Source of the DNA: an uncultured Lachnospiraceae bacterium | GTDB lineage: Bacteria; Bacillota_A; Clostridia; Lachnospirales; Lachnospiraceae | DNA length: 64,000 bases | Assembly: GCA_947564305.1 (NCBI GenBank) | Contig: CANOBT010000004.1 | Coordinates: 22,815 to 86,814, forward strand | Direction: 5' to 3' | Shown: positions 51,650 to 59,731 of the stretch, piece after piece | How positions within the stretch are numbered: position 1 is the stretch's first letter | Layout: each line of letters opens with the position of its first letter | Position numbers and translations under genes: made by a program | Notes under the pieces: model-generated | Databases searched by the model: none | What the model was told of the DNA's origin: nothing | The model's input: the letters and a program-made list of their open reading frames with translations, nothing else

Positions 51650-52957
51650 TTATTCTTCTGCCAGAATACTGTTCATATCATCTGCGATCTCATGGCAGAC
51701 TTCCTCAATTGTTTTCTCATCGTTCCATGCCGGAACAAGGAGATCCGTAATATTATCCGCCCATCTTCCCGCATATTTTGAATATGGCCGGAATACTAAC
51801 GTTCCTGTCTCTTCAATATCAACAAATGGAGCCATATCCATTCCGTCAAATGCTGTGGTAAATGGATCGGAGCATCCGATATAACCAGCCATGGTCACCC
51901 CGAGCTCTGATTGTTTCAGCTGTCCCTCTTTACTGCACAGCGCGGAGATCAGTCCCCATGCCTCGTCTGCCTTGTCAGATTTATCATAGATCGACCAGCC
52001 CAGGCCGTTATATATGGATACCTTCTCTCCTTCATCACATTGTCCGTTTCCATTGGCATCTTCCCACGGCATCTCAACCCATGCGAAATCATCTTTATTA
52101 TCCGCTTCATAATAACCAATTACTGACCATGACCCCTGTGGGTACATTCCGATCGCACCTGACAGAAGCATGGAATCTCCGCCGGTATTTGCCATGGAAT
52201 CCTGTGACGGACAGGACGGCAGAATCTCATCATGGACAAATTTCATTGCTTTAATGGTCTCTTCACTGTCCATTCCAGAAGACTTTTTGTCTTCGCTGAT
52301 CACAGAGCCTCCAAAATCATAAACAATATTCCACCAGCCATCCTGATTGTTGCCGCAATTCAAATAGGTTCCATAAACCCCGTCGTCTTTTCCCTTTTCC
52401 GTGATTTCCCTGGCAATCTCCGCAAATTCTTCCCATGTCCAGTCATTGGATGGATAGTCAATTCCATATGTATCAAAAACTTTCTTGTTATAGATCACCG
52501 CAATGGTATCATGATCTTTCGGGATTGCGTACTGCGCGCCATCCCCGCTATATAATTCCGTGATACCGGGATAGTAGTTGTCCAGGTCGATCGCCTCATC
52601 CTCCTCTATATAGCCGGTCAGATCTTTTAAAACATTCGCGCTCTTATACATATCAGCATATTGGGAATGCATCCAGAAAACGTCCGGCATTTCACCCCCT
52701 GATACACCGGCCTCCAGCATCGTCCAATAGGTGGTCCAGTCCATAACCTGAAATTCCACGTCAACCCCGGACGTTTCACTCCATTCATCTGCGATCTGCT
52801 GTAGTCCTGACAACTGGTTATTGTCCCAGATTGCTACCCTTACTGCATCCCCTCCGCTTGAATTTCCGGCGCTGTCTCCACCTGATCCACCGCCGCAGGC
52901 TGCCAATGAAACCGTCATTCCAACCGCAAGCAAAACACTTAGTAGTTTCCTCTTCAT
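51650..52957 (-). CDS. Sugar-binding lipoprotein of the CUT1 importer
   Basis: A 435-residue extracellular solute-binding protein. The signal peptide has lipobox SLAAC21, followed by a Gly/Ser-rich linker. The family 1 binding fold shows VAIWDNNQLSGLQQIADEWS near the start and an aromatic-rich binding cleft (TTYWTMLEAG, GNNQDGWWNIVYDFGG). It is the first gene of the operon, controlled by the AraC element and -10 box at 53141-53202. The ligand is probably a raffinose-family oligosaccharide, given the neighbours. Confidence 0.94.
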   Translation of the reverse strand: MKRKLLSVLLAVGMTVSLAACGGGSGGDSAGNSSGGDAVRVAIWDNNQLSGLQQIADEWSETSGVDVEFQVMDWTTYWTMLEAGVSGGEMPDVFWMHSQYADMYKSANVLKDLTGYIEEDEAIDLDNYYPGITELYSGDGAQYAIPKDHDTIAVIYNKKVFDTYGIDYPSNDWTWEEFAEIAREITEKGKDDGVYGTYLNCGNNQDGWWNIVYDFGGSVISEDKKSSGMDSEETIKAMKFVHDEILPSCPSQDSMANTGGDSMLLSGAIGMYPQGSWSVIGYYEADNKDDFAWVEMPWEDANGNGQCDEGEKVSIYNGLGWSIYDKSDKADEAWGLISALCSKEGQLKQSELGVTMAGYIGCSDPFTTAFDGMDMAPFVDIEETGTLVFRPYSKYAGRWADNITDLLVPAWNDEKTIEEVCHEIADDMNSILAEE

Positions 52958-53140
52958 AGCTCATCCTCCATATTGTTTTTTTATCTCAAGCACTTGTGTG
53001 CCTTCGACCTTCACCGTGACAAAGTCTTCGTTATTTCCATGTTTTCAGATACTTTCCCATCTGCTTTTTTGAAAATTCTTGCTTATTTTTCTCCATTTTC
53101 TATTTTTCTTCATTTTTTCTTTTCTCTTTATATTATTGAT

Positions 53141-53146
53141 TTTATA
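53141..53146 (-). promoter_or_regulatory. -10 box of the importer operon
   Basis: The minus strand reads TATAAA. The AraC element begins 15 nt upstream and no good -35 is present, typical of an activator-dependent promoter. The same -10, spacing and element occur at 56330-56391. Confidence 0.55.
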
Positions 53147-53160
53147 ACACCTTCTTGTAC

Positions 53161-53202
53161 TTTTAAATGGTAAAGACATGTCATAGATGGTAAATTATTG
53201 CG
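53161..53202 (-). promoter_or_regulatory. AraC-type binding element, copy 1
   Basis: A 42-nt element containing two TTTACCAT half-sites (minus strand) with a 20-nt period, next to the importer -10. It matches the element at 56350-56391 in 37 of 42 positions. It also overlaps the -35 of the divergent araC gene, so the regulator could both activate the importer and limit its own synthesis. Confidence 0.75.
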
Positions 53203-53226
53203 TTTTTGAGTTCTTTATGATAAGAT
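53198..53226 (+). promoter_or_regulatory. Promoter of the second AraC gene
   Basis: TTGCGT (53198-53203), a 17-nt spacer, TAAGAT (53221-53226), 45 nt before the ATG; the -35 overlaps the AraC element. Confidence 0.55.
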
Positions 53227-53270
53227 ACAGGAAATGAATTCAAAAACCATTTTGACAGGAGGTACCGCAC

Positions 53271-54146
53271 ATGTTATCATTACCCCACCATTCCATTGGC
53301 TTTTATTTTTCTTCTGATCTGTCTTTTCTGACATTAAGAGGCGTTGGACTCCACTATATTGATTCTCATGAATATTCCTGGAACAACCGGAACCGAAAGG
53401 ATGAGCTCTGTCTGATCCAGTATTGTATTGACGGAAAAGGTGCTCTGGAAATAAACGGGATGCACTACCCCATCCTGCCCGGAGATGCGTTTATCATTGA
53501 TATTCCCGGTGAAAACCATTATTATCTCCCTGCGGATTCTTCACATTGGGAAGTCCTTTTTTTGGAATTTTCTAAAGAATGTCTTCCTTTAATAAGAAAA
53601 ATTTACCAGAATACAGGTCCTGTCATACATCTCACGGAAGAATCCGGGCTTATAGACAAAATGTTCGCCATCTACAAAAGTGCACTTCAAAATGAGTTGA
53701 AAACTTTTTTTGAAAATACGAAAATTGCCTATAACTTGTGGATGGATCTTACTTCCTACGCACTTACCTGCTCTGATGAGGAAGTTTCAAAATTAGATTA
53801 CGCCAAAAGCTTTATTGATCAAAACTATTATAAAGAAGACCTGAATCTGGATTTAATCGCAGAACATGCCGGAATGTCTAAATATTATATGTGCAAAGAA
53901 TTTCATAAAAAATACGGCATCTCACCCGGAAAATACTTAAAAGAACTCCGTATTTCCCAGGCATGCCGTTTATTAACTACGAACTCAGATTATACCATGC
54001 AGGATATTGCCCATATGGTGGGCTATTCAAACAACAATTATTTCGGAAAAGTGTTTAAGGCTTCAAAGGGTGTGACACCTGACCACTTCAAAAAGCAATC
54101 CACCCAGTATGATTTTGTACGTGCACTATACGACACCCCGAAATGA
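53271..54146 (+). CDS. AraC-family regulator of the alpha-galactoside cluster
   Basis: A 291-residue regulator. The N-terminal cupin (about 30-105) has EINGMHYPILPGDAFIIDIPGENHYY. The C-terminal AraC double helix-turn-helix (about 185-285) has LIAEHAGMSKYYMCKEFHKK and IAHMVGYSNNNYFGKVFKASKG. It is divergent from the CUT1 operon and preceded by GGAGG. It is the likely user of the 42-nt element, because that element occurs only at this divergent region and at the GH36 gene just downstream of it. Confidence 0.92.
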   Translation: MLSLPHHSIGFYFSSDLSFLTLRGVGLHYIDSHEYSWNNRNRKDELCLIQYCIDGKGALEINGMHYPILPGDAFIIDIPGENHYYLPADSSHWEVLFLEFSKECLPLIRKIYQNTGPVIHLTEESGLIDKMFAIYKSALQNELKTFFENTKIAYNLWMDLTSYALTCSDEEVSKLDYAKSFIDQNYYKEDLNLDLIAEHAGMSKYYMCKEFHKKYGISPGKYLKELRISQACRLLTTNSDYTMQDIAHMVGYSNNNYFGKVFKASKGVTPDHFKKQSTQYDFVRALYDTPK

Positions 54147-54197
54147 CACCCCGAATCATCATCGAAAAAATTTGATATAACGGGAACTGTTTCCTTT

Positions 54198-56234
54198 TCA
54201 CCAGACAATAGAAAGTATCATCCTGGCAGATGACGCCGCAAGTGATATCGTATATAGTTTATCTTCCTTTTTTACATTTTCAGTAACGTCCGCCGCATTG
54301 AGCATGACTTTTTGAGGTTCTTTTTCGGAAATCCAGCCTACAGTTCCCGACTCTCTGACTACTACAATCTCTGTATGTTCATCTTCGAAGATACTTTCAA
54401 TTGCTGTGAATCCAACATATTTATCCAGCAGACCCAGACAAGAACTATTTTTTCTCTGCGGAAGCATAATATACCATCCAAAACCACCTTGTACAGCACT
54501 TCCCTCATATCTGTCGTCCCTGCCCAGAGAAAAAACTTTCCTTTCAAAATAATCATATACCCAATACATGTCTGCAGCTTCCAGATCTGGTATATCTGTC
54601 GGACGGAAAGTAAATGACTGCTTCCGGTCTGTCAGATTAAATACCGCAATTCCTCCGCCTTTTTGGCAGTCCCCCCACGATGCTACATTATGCAGTTTTA
54701 ATACTCCATCTGCCGTCGGATCAGAAAATACACAGTCTTCTGTCGGCTTTGCGGAACGGTCCATCATCAAAATCCTGCCGTTTTCATATAACAATGGTTT
54801 TAATACATCAGGATCAGTAGCCCCGGTCTTATCACTGACATAGACCGGTCCCCCGCTGACCGCACGCAGAAGACTGTGCTTCACGCAATCTTCATGCATC
54901 GACCAAAACATATCCCAGTCACAGCAATATAATTCATTGTGATAGACTGCATTATAAGCATTTTGTAACAAATGCTCAGCAAATCCATTTTCTTTATCAG
55001 GGACAAAATCATCACTGTTTCTTGAAATCGCGGAAGTCGGCCTTGCCAGAATATTTTCCATAGCCATTCCCATACAGTTGATGATCGCCCCGTCCATATA
55101 AGACGCGCCGCCTTCCAAAGCCTGATTCATTCCTCTTGCTGCTTCACTTACCGGCAGCGTATTTTCAAAATAATAAGGCACAGCACTCTGACCATCTACC
55201 TTTACAAAATCAATCCCTTCACGTCGTAATTCTTGATACCAGTCTCTGTAAAATCTTTCTCCCGTCCCGGGACTTGGAACTAATTTCCCGTTCACAGTTT
55301 TAGAAAGATATGGCCGTTCTAAAAAATCCAGATCACTTCCCGGTAAGACGCCTCCCCAATATCCGCCGAAAGCGTGCCAGACGCCAAACCACCTGATATC
55401 GCCCTTACTTTTTATGTCCTGTATCATTTCCCGAAATCCATTCGGAAATTTCTCTTTATCCGGCATGAAACCGCAAAGCAGTTCCTCTTTCGCAGAGAGC
55501 CATCCATCATCGATCAGCATCCATTTTACCGGAACCTTTTTTTCAAGCAATTCCGCTGCTTTCTGACGGATCTTGTCCTCTGTGACGTCTTTGTAAAACG
55601 CGTCCCAGCTGCACCATCCTAAATACTGAAACATCTCCGGTATCCTTCGGTCTTCTCTCATACGGATCCCTTTATATTCTGCCAGATATTTAAATGCCTT
55701 ATGTACTGCCCCTTGCAGCGTCGGCGCTTCTGCCGTCAGGTATAAAGGTTCTTCCATTCTCCTCTGTCCGCCGATATATGCTGTCATTTCCAGACAGATT
55801 TCTGTTTCGGTTCCTTTTACCATATATGTTTTAAATTCTCTGCCCACCATAGGAATCAAACACATAAACCGATTTTTATATTTTAAAAATGCCACCTGTG
55901 TATGATCAGGAATTTCCTGAAAACTGTCAACAAAAGCGGGCCGGGTCCACCATTCATTATACAGATACATGGCTGTAATCTTCTCTGGATATTCTGACAC
56001 CGGCAGGTATATCCGAATCGGTTTCTCCATCCTTAGATTCCAGTTTTCCCTGCAGGACTCATTTTTCATATCCAGTAATATTTCTCCCAAACGGCATCCT
56101 TCCATATTTTTTTCCGTTACTTCAATATGAATGCCCTCTTCTTCATAAATACCTGTATCCATAGGAATCTCTGCATCAATCCTTTTCCCTTTTTGACAAT
56201 TTACCTGACATCTTATATTATTCTTTTCTGTCAT
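54198..56234 (-). CDS. GH36 raffinose-synthase-like alpha-galactosidase
   Basis: A glycosidase of about 678 residues in the raffinose synthase/seed imbibition (SIP) branch of GH36. Motifs: YLGWCSWDAFYKDV, MLIDDGW, nucleophile Asp in FVKVDGQS, acid/base Asp in ISRNSDDF, and a C-terminal beta-sandwich. I chose the ATG at 56234 with GAGGGG 7 nt upstream; the frame start at 56288 has none. Bacterial relatives hydrolyse alpha-galactosides rather than synthesise raffinose. It is transcribed alone from a promoter carrying the same AraC element as the importer operon. Confidence 0.88.
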   Translation of the reverse strand: MTEKNNIRCQVNCQKGKRIDAEIPMDTGIYEEEGIHIEVTEKNMEGCRLGEILLDMKNESCRENWNLRMEKPIRIYLPVSEYPEKITAMYLYNEWWTRPAFVDSFQEIPDHTQVAFLKYKNRFMCLIPMVGREFKTYMVKGTETEICLEMTAYIGGQRRMEEPLYLTAEAPTLQGAVHKAFKYLAEYKGIRMREDRRIPEMFQYLGWCSWDAFYKDVTEDKIRQKAAELLEKKVPVKWMLIDDGWLSAKEELLCGFMPDKEKFPNGFREMIQDIKSKGDIRWFGVWHAFGGYWGGVLPGSDLDFLERPYLSKTVNGKLVPSPGTGERFYRDWYQELRREGIDFVKVDGQSAVPYYFENTLPVSEAARGMNQALEGGASYMDGAIINCMGMAMENILARPTSAISRNSDDFVPDKENGFAEHLLQNAYNAVYHNELYCCDWDMFWSMHEDCVKHSLLRAVSGGPVYVSDKTGATDPDVLKPLLYENGRILMMDRSAKPTEDCVFSDPTADGVLKLHNVASWGDCQKGGGIAVFNLTDRKQSFTFRPTDIPDLEAADMYWVYDYFERKVFSLGRDDRYEGSAVQGGFGWYIMLPQRKNSSCLGLLDKYVGFTAIESIFEDEHTEIVVVRESGTVGWISEKEPQKVMLNAADVTENVKKEDKLYTISLAASSARMILSIVW

Positions 56235-56329
56235 ATCAGTTCCCCTCTCTGCATGTTTTCCTTGCCCTGCATCCTCCAAGGCCTCCATAATGAAAGTTCT
56301 TGCGTTTTTCTATTTTTCTTTCTACTGAT

Positions 56330-56335
56330 TTTATA
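56330..56335 (-). promoter_or_regulatory. -10 box of the raffinose-synthase-like gene
   Basis: The minus strand reads TATAAA, 15 nt from the AraC element, exactly as at the importer operon. Confidence 0.55.
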
Positions 56336-56349
56336 TCATTGTTCCGCAG

Positions 56350-56391
56350 TTTTAAATGGTAAAAACATGTCTCATGTGGTAAATTATTGCG
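56350..56391 (-). promoter_or_regulatory. AraC-type binding element, copy 2
   Basis: A 42-nt element with 37 of 42 identities to 53161-53202. The -10-proximal half-site is TTTACCAT; the distal one is TTTACCAC. Same orientation and same distance to the -10. Confidence 0.75.
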
Positions 56392-56413
56392 AAAGCATCG
56401 CTCCTATTCACCC

Positions 56414-56527
56414 CTAATTCAGTCTAGCAAATCCGAAATACCACTGACTCATAAGGGCAGAGATACAAAATAGCAAAAGACTGACAGCAACAAGATAACG
56501 CAAGGGTTCCCTGACCGTCACCGGCAC
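56414..56527 (-). CDS. Small single-helix membrane protein, 37 residues
   Basis: A GTG start at 56527, 3 nt after the MotA-like stop, opens MPVTVREPLRYLVAVSLLLF... ending FGFARLN at a TAG. It has a short basic N-terminus, one membrane helix (about 11-26) and an aromatic C-terminus, a sensible design for a small membrane subunit. The ribosome site is weak (AAAGAG). It could be translated by coupling to the gene upstream, or be the remnant of a longer gene. Confidence 0.45.
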   Translation of the reverse strand: MPVTVREPLRYLVAVSLLLFCISALMSQWYFGFARLN

Positions 56528-56530
56528 TGA

Positions 56531-56992
56531 TTATTTACTCTTTTTATCTTCTATATGTCTGTTAAGCATATAGCAGACGGGCAGCAGAATCACACAGACC
56601 AGAAGCGGATAAAAAAGAGACAGCATAGCCGTCGAAGCATCCCGAAGAAACCAGCCATATACGTCTGGCAATGAAAAATCAAGTGAACGGATACTGTTGA
56701 TCATTCCGGCTATAAACCCAATGCCTCCAAAGACACCTGCTGTGAGCATAACCATTCGGACTGCCTGAGTGCTTTCTTCATATGAAATGAGAGATGTATC
56801 CCCCCTTCCAAAGATTAATAAGAACGCTCTGCCAAAAGCTTTTAAAGAGCCTGTACAAAACAAAACCAACACACATGGCAGCAGAACAAACCCTAAAGTA
56901 TAAATATCCAGATAATTGGCGAAAAATCTGTCAAATCCAATCCCATTCATAAGAAGAAAAATAGCTCCAACTAAGTAAATCATGTATAACAT
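56531..56992 (-). CDS. MotA/ExbB-like small membrane protein
   Basis: A 153-residue protein with four predicted helices. The last two with their connecting loop (GGIGFIAGMINSIRSLDFS... then LFYPLLVCVILLPVCYMLNR) resemble the proton-channel part of MotA/TolQ/ExbB proteins. The usual large cytoplasmic domain is reduced, and there is no MotB-like partner. It follows the anti-sigma gene by 34 nt, so it may be part of the ECF sigma operon, possibly an envelope stress function. Confidence 0.65.
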   Translation of the reverse strand: MLYMIYLVGAIFLLMNGIGFDRFFANYLDIYTLGFVLLPCVLVLFCTGSLKAFGRAFLLIFGRGDTSLISYEESTQAVRMVMLTAGVFGGIGFIAGMINSIRSLDFSLPDVYGWFLRDASTAMLSLFYPLLVCVILLPVCYMLNRHIEDKKSK

Positions 56993-57026
56993 AATCTATA
57001 CGCTCCTCTCTTTGATAAAAATGTTT

Positions 57027-57812
57027 TTAAATAACTCCCTTCCACACCAGCACAGCCTCTTCTTTCTGCATATCAAATTCCTCGTCTGACAGTCTGTCAA
57101 GCCGGTTCATATTTCCTAATGGCAGATAGTAGATTTCCCTCATTTCCGGCTGATAATCTATACTGGCCTTCTGGAAAAAATCGTTTTCATAAACGGCACC
57201 CTGGGCGGCAGAATGATCCATAAAACTACTGTTATCAGGAAAAATGCTGTTCCAGAGGGTTCTTGTATAACAATAATAAATTACCCTTACAGTTTTTCCA
57301 TCACGCCGTATCGTTCTGCCTGTTGATACGAGGCCATCGTTTTTCACAGATTTTTTCAGGACAAGACGCACCTCATCATGGGTATCGTATTTCCCGGAGA
57401 GCGCTGCTTCGGCAGTTTCCGAATCCAGCGCATTCACATCCCGCCATTCCTGTAGTCCAAATTCGTTGGGAATACTTGCAACCTGGTAGATTCCCGTTGT
57501 CATACAATCCGGATCATAGGGAACTGGAATATGATATTTTCCCAAAATAAATGTAAACACCATAAGCAAGGCACAGGTTGAAAGTGCGGCAATCACATAT
57601 CTGCGCCGTATCCATATCTTCCATTTTTTCAGAAAATCAACATCTTTTTCTTCCGGCAGTATCTCCTCTGGAATCTCTGCCGACATCTGCTCATAAATGA
57701 TGCGACACTCTATGCAGTCTGCTAAGTGCTTTTCTATCTCAGCATTTGTTTCTTTGCTGGTCAGTCCGTCAATATAGCCTGGAAGCAGATCTTTCACAAT
57801 GCAGCATTTCAT
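57027..57812 (-). CDS. Zinc-finger anti-sigma factor (membrane)
   Basis: A 261-residue protein. The N-terminal zf-HC2 anti-sigma domain has the H-x3-C-x2-C motif HLADCIEC (about 29-36). One membrane helix follows (about 73-93, YVIAALSTCALLMVFTFILG), then an extracellular domain (about 95-261) rich in aromatic and charged residues. It would hold the ECF sigma factor inactive until an external signal. Its start overlaps the sigma gene stop (ATGA). Confidence 0.9.
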   Translation of the reverse strand: MKCCIVKDLLPGYIDGLTSKETNAEIEKHLADCIECRIIYEQMSAEIPEEILPEEKDVDFLKKWKIWIRRRYVIAALSTCALLMVFTFILGKYHIPVPYDPDCMTTGIYQVASIPNEFGLQEWRDVNALDSETAEAALSGKYDTHDEVRLVLKKSVKNDGLVSTGRTIRRDGKTVRVIYYCYTRTLWNSIFPDNSSFMDHSAAQGAVYENDFFQKASIDYQPEMREIYYLPLGNMNRLDRLSDEEFDMQKEEAVLVWKGVI

Positions 57813-58294
57813 TTTGGTCCCTCCATTTCTTCCATGATTTTTTGTTTTGCCCGGTAGAATGTGGTGCGTGCCCAGTTTTCGCTTTTTCCAAGAATACTGC
57901 CAATCTCTGAAAAGGAAAATTCACCGGTCAGACGAAGATGCACCAACTCGCGCATAGGCTCCGGAAGTGAATGAACCGCCTGATACAGCTCTGTTTTCTC
58001 CATATGAAACATTGCGGCATTCTCCGGCGATTCTCGGCATGGTACATCCTCCGTAAGCTCCACCTGATTCCAACGGGAACGCTTTTCCAGCCATTGATAC
58101 CAGAGGTGTTTCGCAATCTGGCAGAGCCATACCGACAGCTTGCAGCTTCCGTTGTAACTGCTGATTGTCCGCATGGCACGAAAAAAAGTCTCCTGCGTCA
58201 GTTCCTCCGCAAGATCTTCATCATGGGACAAACTCAGCAGATATCGGTATACATCCTTTGCATGCCGCATATAGGCTTTCTCAATCTCCGTCAA
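57809..58294 (-). CDS. ECF sigma factor
   Basis: A sigma-70 family ECF factor of about 161 residues with region 2 (VYRYLLSLSHDEDLAEELTQETFFRAM) and region 4 (LPEPMRELVHLRLTGEFSFSEIGSILGKS). I infer a TTG start at 58294: AAGGAGG (58309-58303) lies exactly 8 nt upstream, and the family-like sequence begins there (TEIEKAYMRHA). The ATG at 58348 would add 18 unlikely residues and has no site. It is coupled to the anti-sigma gene by a 4-nt overlap. Confidence 0.9.
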   Translation of the reverse strand: MTEIEKAYMRHAKDVYRYLLSLSHDEDLAEELTQETFFRAMRTISSYNGSCKLSVWLCQIAKHLWYQWLEKRSRWNQVELTEDVPCRESPENAAMFHMEKTELYQAVHSLPEPMRELVHLRLTGEFSFSEIGSILGKSENWARTTFYRAKQKIMEEMEGPK

Positions 58295-58365
58295 GGTACG
58301 CACCTCCTTATATTCTGGATTCCGCGTCTGTTTTTTACTACACTGCATTTTGTTTTACATCTATA

Positions 58366-58392
58366 TATCCGAAAAAGAAAGGTTTCGTTACA
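58366..58392 (-). promoter_or_regulatory. Candidate autoregulated ECF promoter
   Basis: On the minus strand TGTAAC (58392-58387), a 15-nt spacer, CGGATA (58371-58366). This resembles ECF promoters (-35 with AAC, -10 with CGnnTA) rather than sigma-70, and lies about 65 nt upstream of the TTG start. Confidence 0.5.
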
Positions 58393-58582
58393 TAAAATAT
58401 TTTTTTCTACTGCTTGTGCATAGTATATCAACTCTGGAGTGTTGATTCAATGTCATTCTCTTCCGCTTGCAACATCTGTTCTGACATCATTTATAAAAAC
58501 TTTCCTGATTCTATCATTTGTGATATCATATGGAAAACAGCACACCTTTGCGGATGCTGAGGTAAGAAAGGAGATTTTATCC

Positions 58583-59680
58583 ATGACAACCCCAACAAAA
58601 CTTCACGCCGGCATCGTCGGTGCCGGTGTAATCAGCAGCAAATACATTCAAACAATCCAAACGCATTTTCCTATTCTGCAGATTGAACAAATCTGTGCGA
58701 ATCACCTCGAAAATGCACAAAAAAGAGCCTCTGAATTTTCATTAGAGGCATGTACTTTTGAAGAAATGCTGCAAAATGAACGGATTGACCTGATTATTAA
58801 CCTGACTCCGGCTTACGCACACTATGACATCATCAAACGCTCTCTTCTGGCCGGAAAACACGTGTATTCAGAAAAAACGCTTACAGACAGCCCGGAAACA
58901 GCAAGAGAGTTAGCCTGCCTTGCTGCCGAAAAGAAGCTGTATCTCGGCTGTGCGCCGGATACCTTCCTCGGCTCGGCGCTCCAGACCGCAAGAAAGGCCA
59001 TTGATGACGGACTGATTGGAGAGGTCACCTCTTTCAGTGCTTCCGTCAATCGAAATAATTCTATTTTATTAAGTCTATTTTCCTTCCTGCGTATGCCGGG
59101 AGGCGGACTGTGCTATGATTACGGAGTCTATTATGTGACTGCGATTGTCAGCCTGCTTGGAGCGGTTGATAAAGTTGCAGCCTTTGTTCACGCGCCCTAC
59201 CAGACACATAGAAATATCCTTCCGCAGAGTCCTGATTTTGGAAAAGAAATGAAAACTCCGAATGAAAGCCAGGTTGCGACTATACTCCACATGAAAAGCG
59301 GCATTTCCGGCACCTTGATGTTAAATGCAGATAGTGTAATGGCCGACCAAGCAAAATTTATGATTTATGGCACAAAAGGAATCCTGTTTCTGACCGACCC
59401 GAATCAGTTCGGGGGCGATGTCATGCTGCTTGAGGAAAGTCCTAACGGACAAGAAGCCGCCTCACCGCGAAAACTCTCTCCGGTAAATAGCTACAGCACA
59501 GAAAGCCGGGGAATTGGCGCTGCTGACCTAGCAGAGTCTGTTCTATCTGAACGGGTTCCCAGAGCTTCTGCCGAACTTGGCATTCACGTTTTGGATGTGC
59601 TCTCTTGTATTCTGGAGAGTGGAAAATCGGGAACTTTTATGCGGGTGCCTTCCGACTGTGAGAGACCGGCTCCGCTTTAA
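58583..59680 (+). CDS. Gfo/Idh/MocA-family oxidoreductase
   Basis: A 365-residue NAD(P)-dependent sugar or inositol oxidoreductase. The N-terminal Rossmann motif is AGIVGAGVISSKYI (about 9-22), the conserved SEKTLTDSPE segment is the family EKP-like motif, and a GxxH/Y-type catalytic region GGGLCYDYGVYYV follows (about 172-184). I chose the ATG at 58583 with AAAGGAG upstream; the frame start at 58439 adds a hydrophobic shadow. The substrate cannot be named; sugar dehydrogenation is likely. Confidence 0.9.
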   Translation: MTTPTKLHAGIVGAGVISSKYIQTIQTHFPILQIEQICANHLENAQKRASEFSLEACTFEEMLQNERIDLIINLTPAYAHYDIIKRSLLAGKHVYSEKTLTDSPETARELACLAAEKKLYLGCAPDTFLGSALQTARKAIDDGLIGEVTSFSASVNRNNSILLSLFSFLRMPGGGLCYDYGVYYVTAIVSLLGAVDKVAAFVHAPYQTHRNILPQSPDFGKEMKTPNESQVATILHMKSGISGTLMLNADSVMADQAKFMIYGTKGILFLTDPNQFGGDVMLLEESPNGQEAASPRKLSPVNSYSTESRGIGAADLAESVLSERVPRASAELGIHVLDVLSCILESGKSGTFMRVPSDCERPAPL

Positions 59681-59731
59681 GGATAGATATACTGGTGGAG
59701 GCAATCGTATGACTGCCTCCACTGCTTTACG

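Larger units (their letters stand above)
52958..53270. promoter_or_regulatory. Divergent control region between the importer operon and araC
   Basis: This 313-nt gap holds the importer -10 box, the 42-nt AraC-type element and the araC promoter. The T-rich stretch 52975-53140 is the importer leader. No ORF is supported. Confidence 0.7.
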
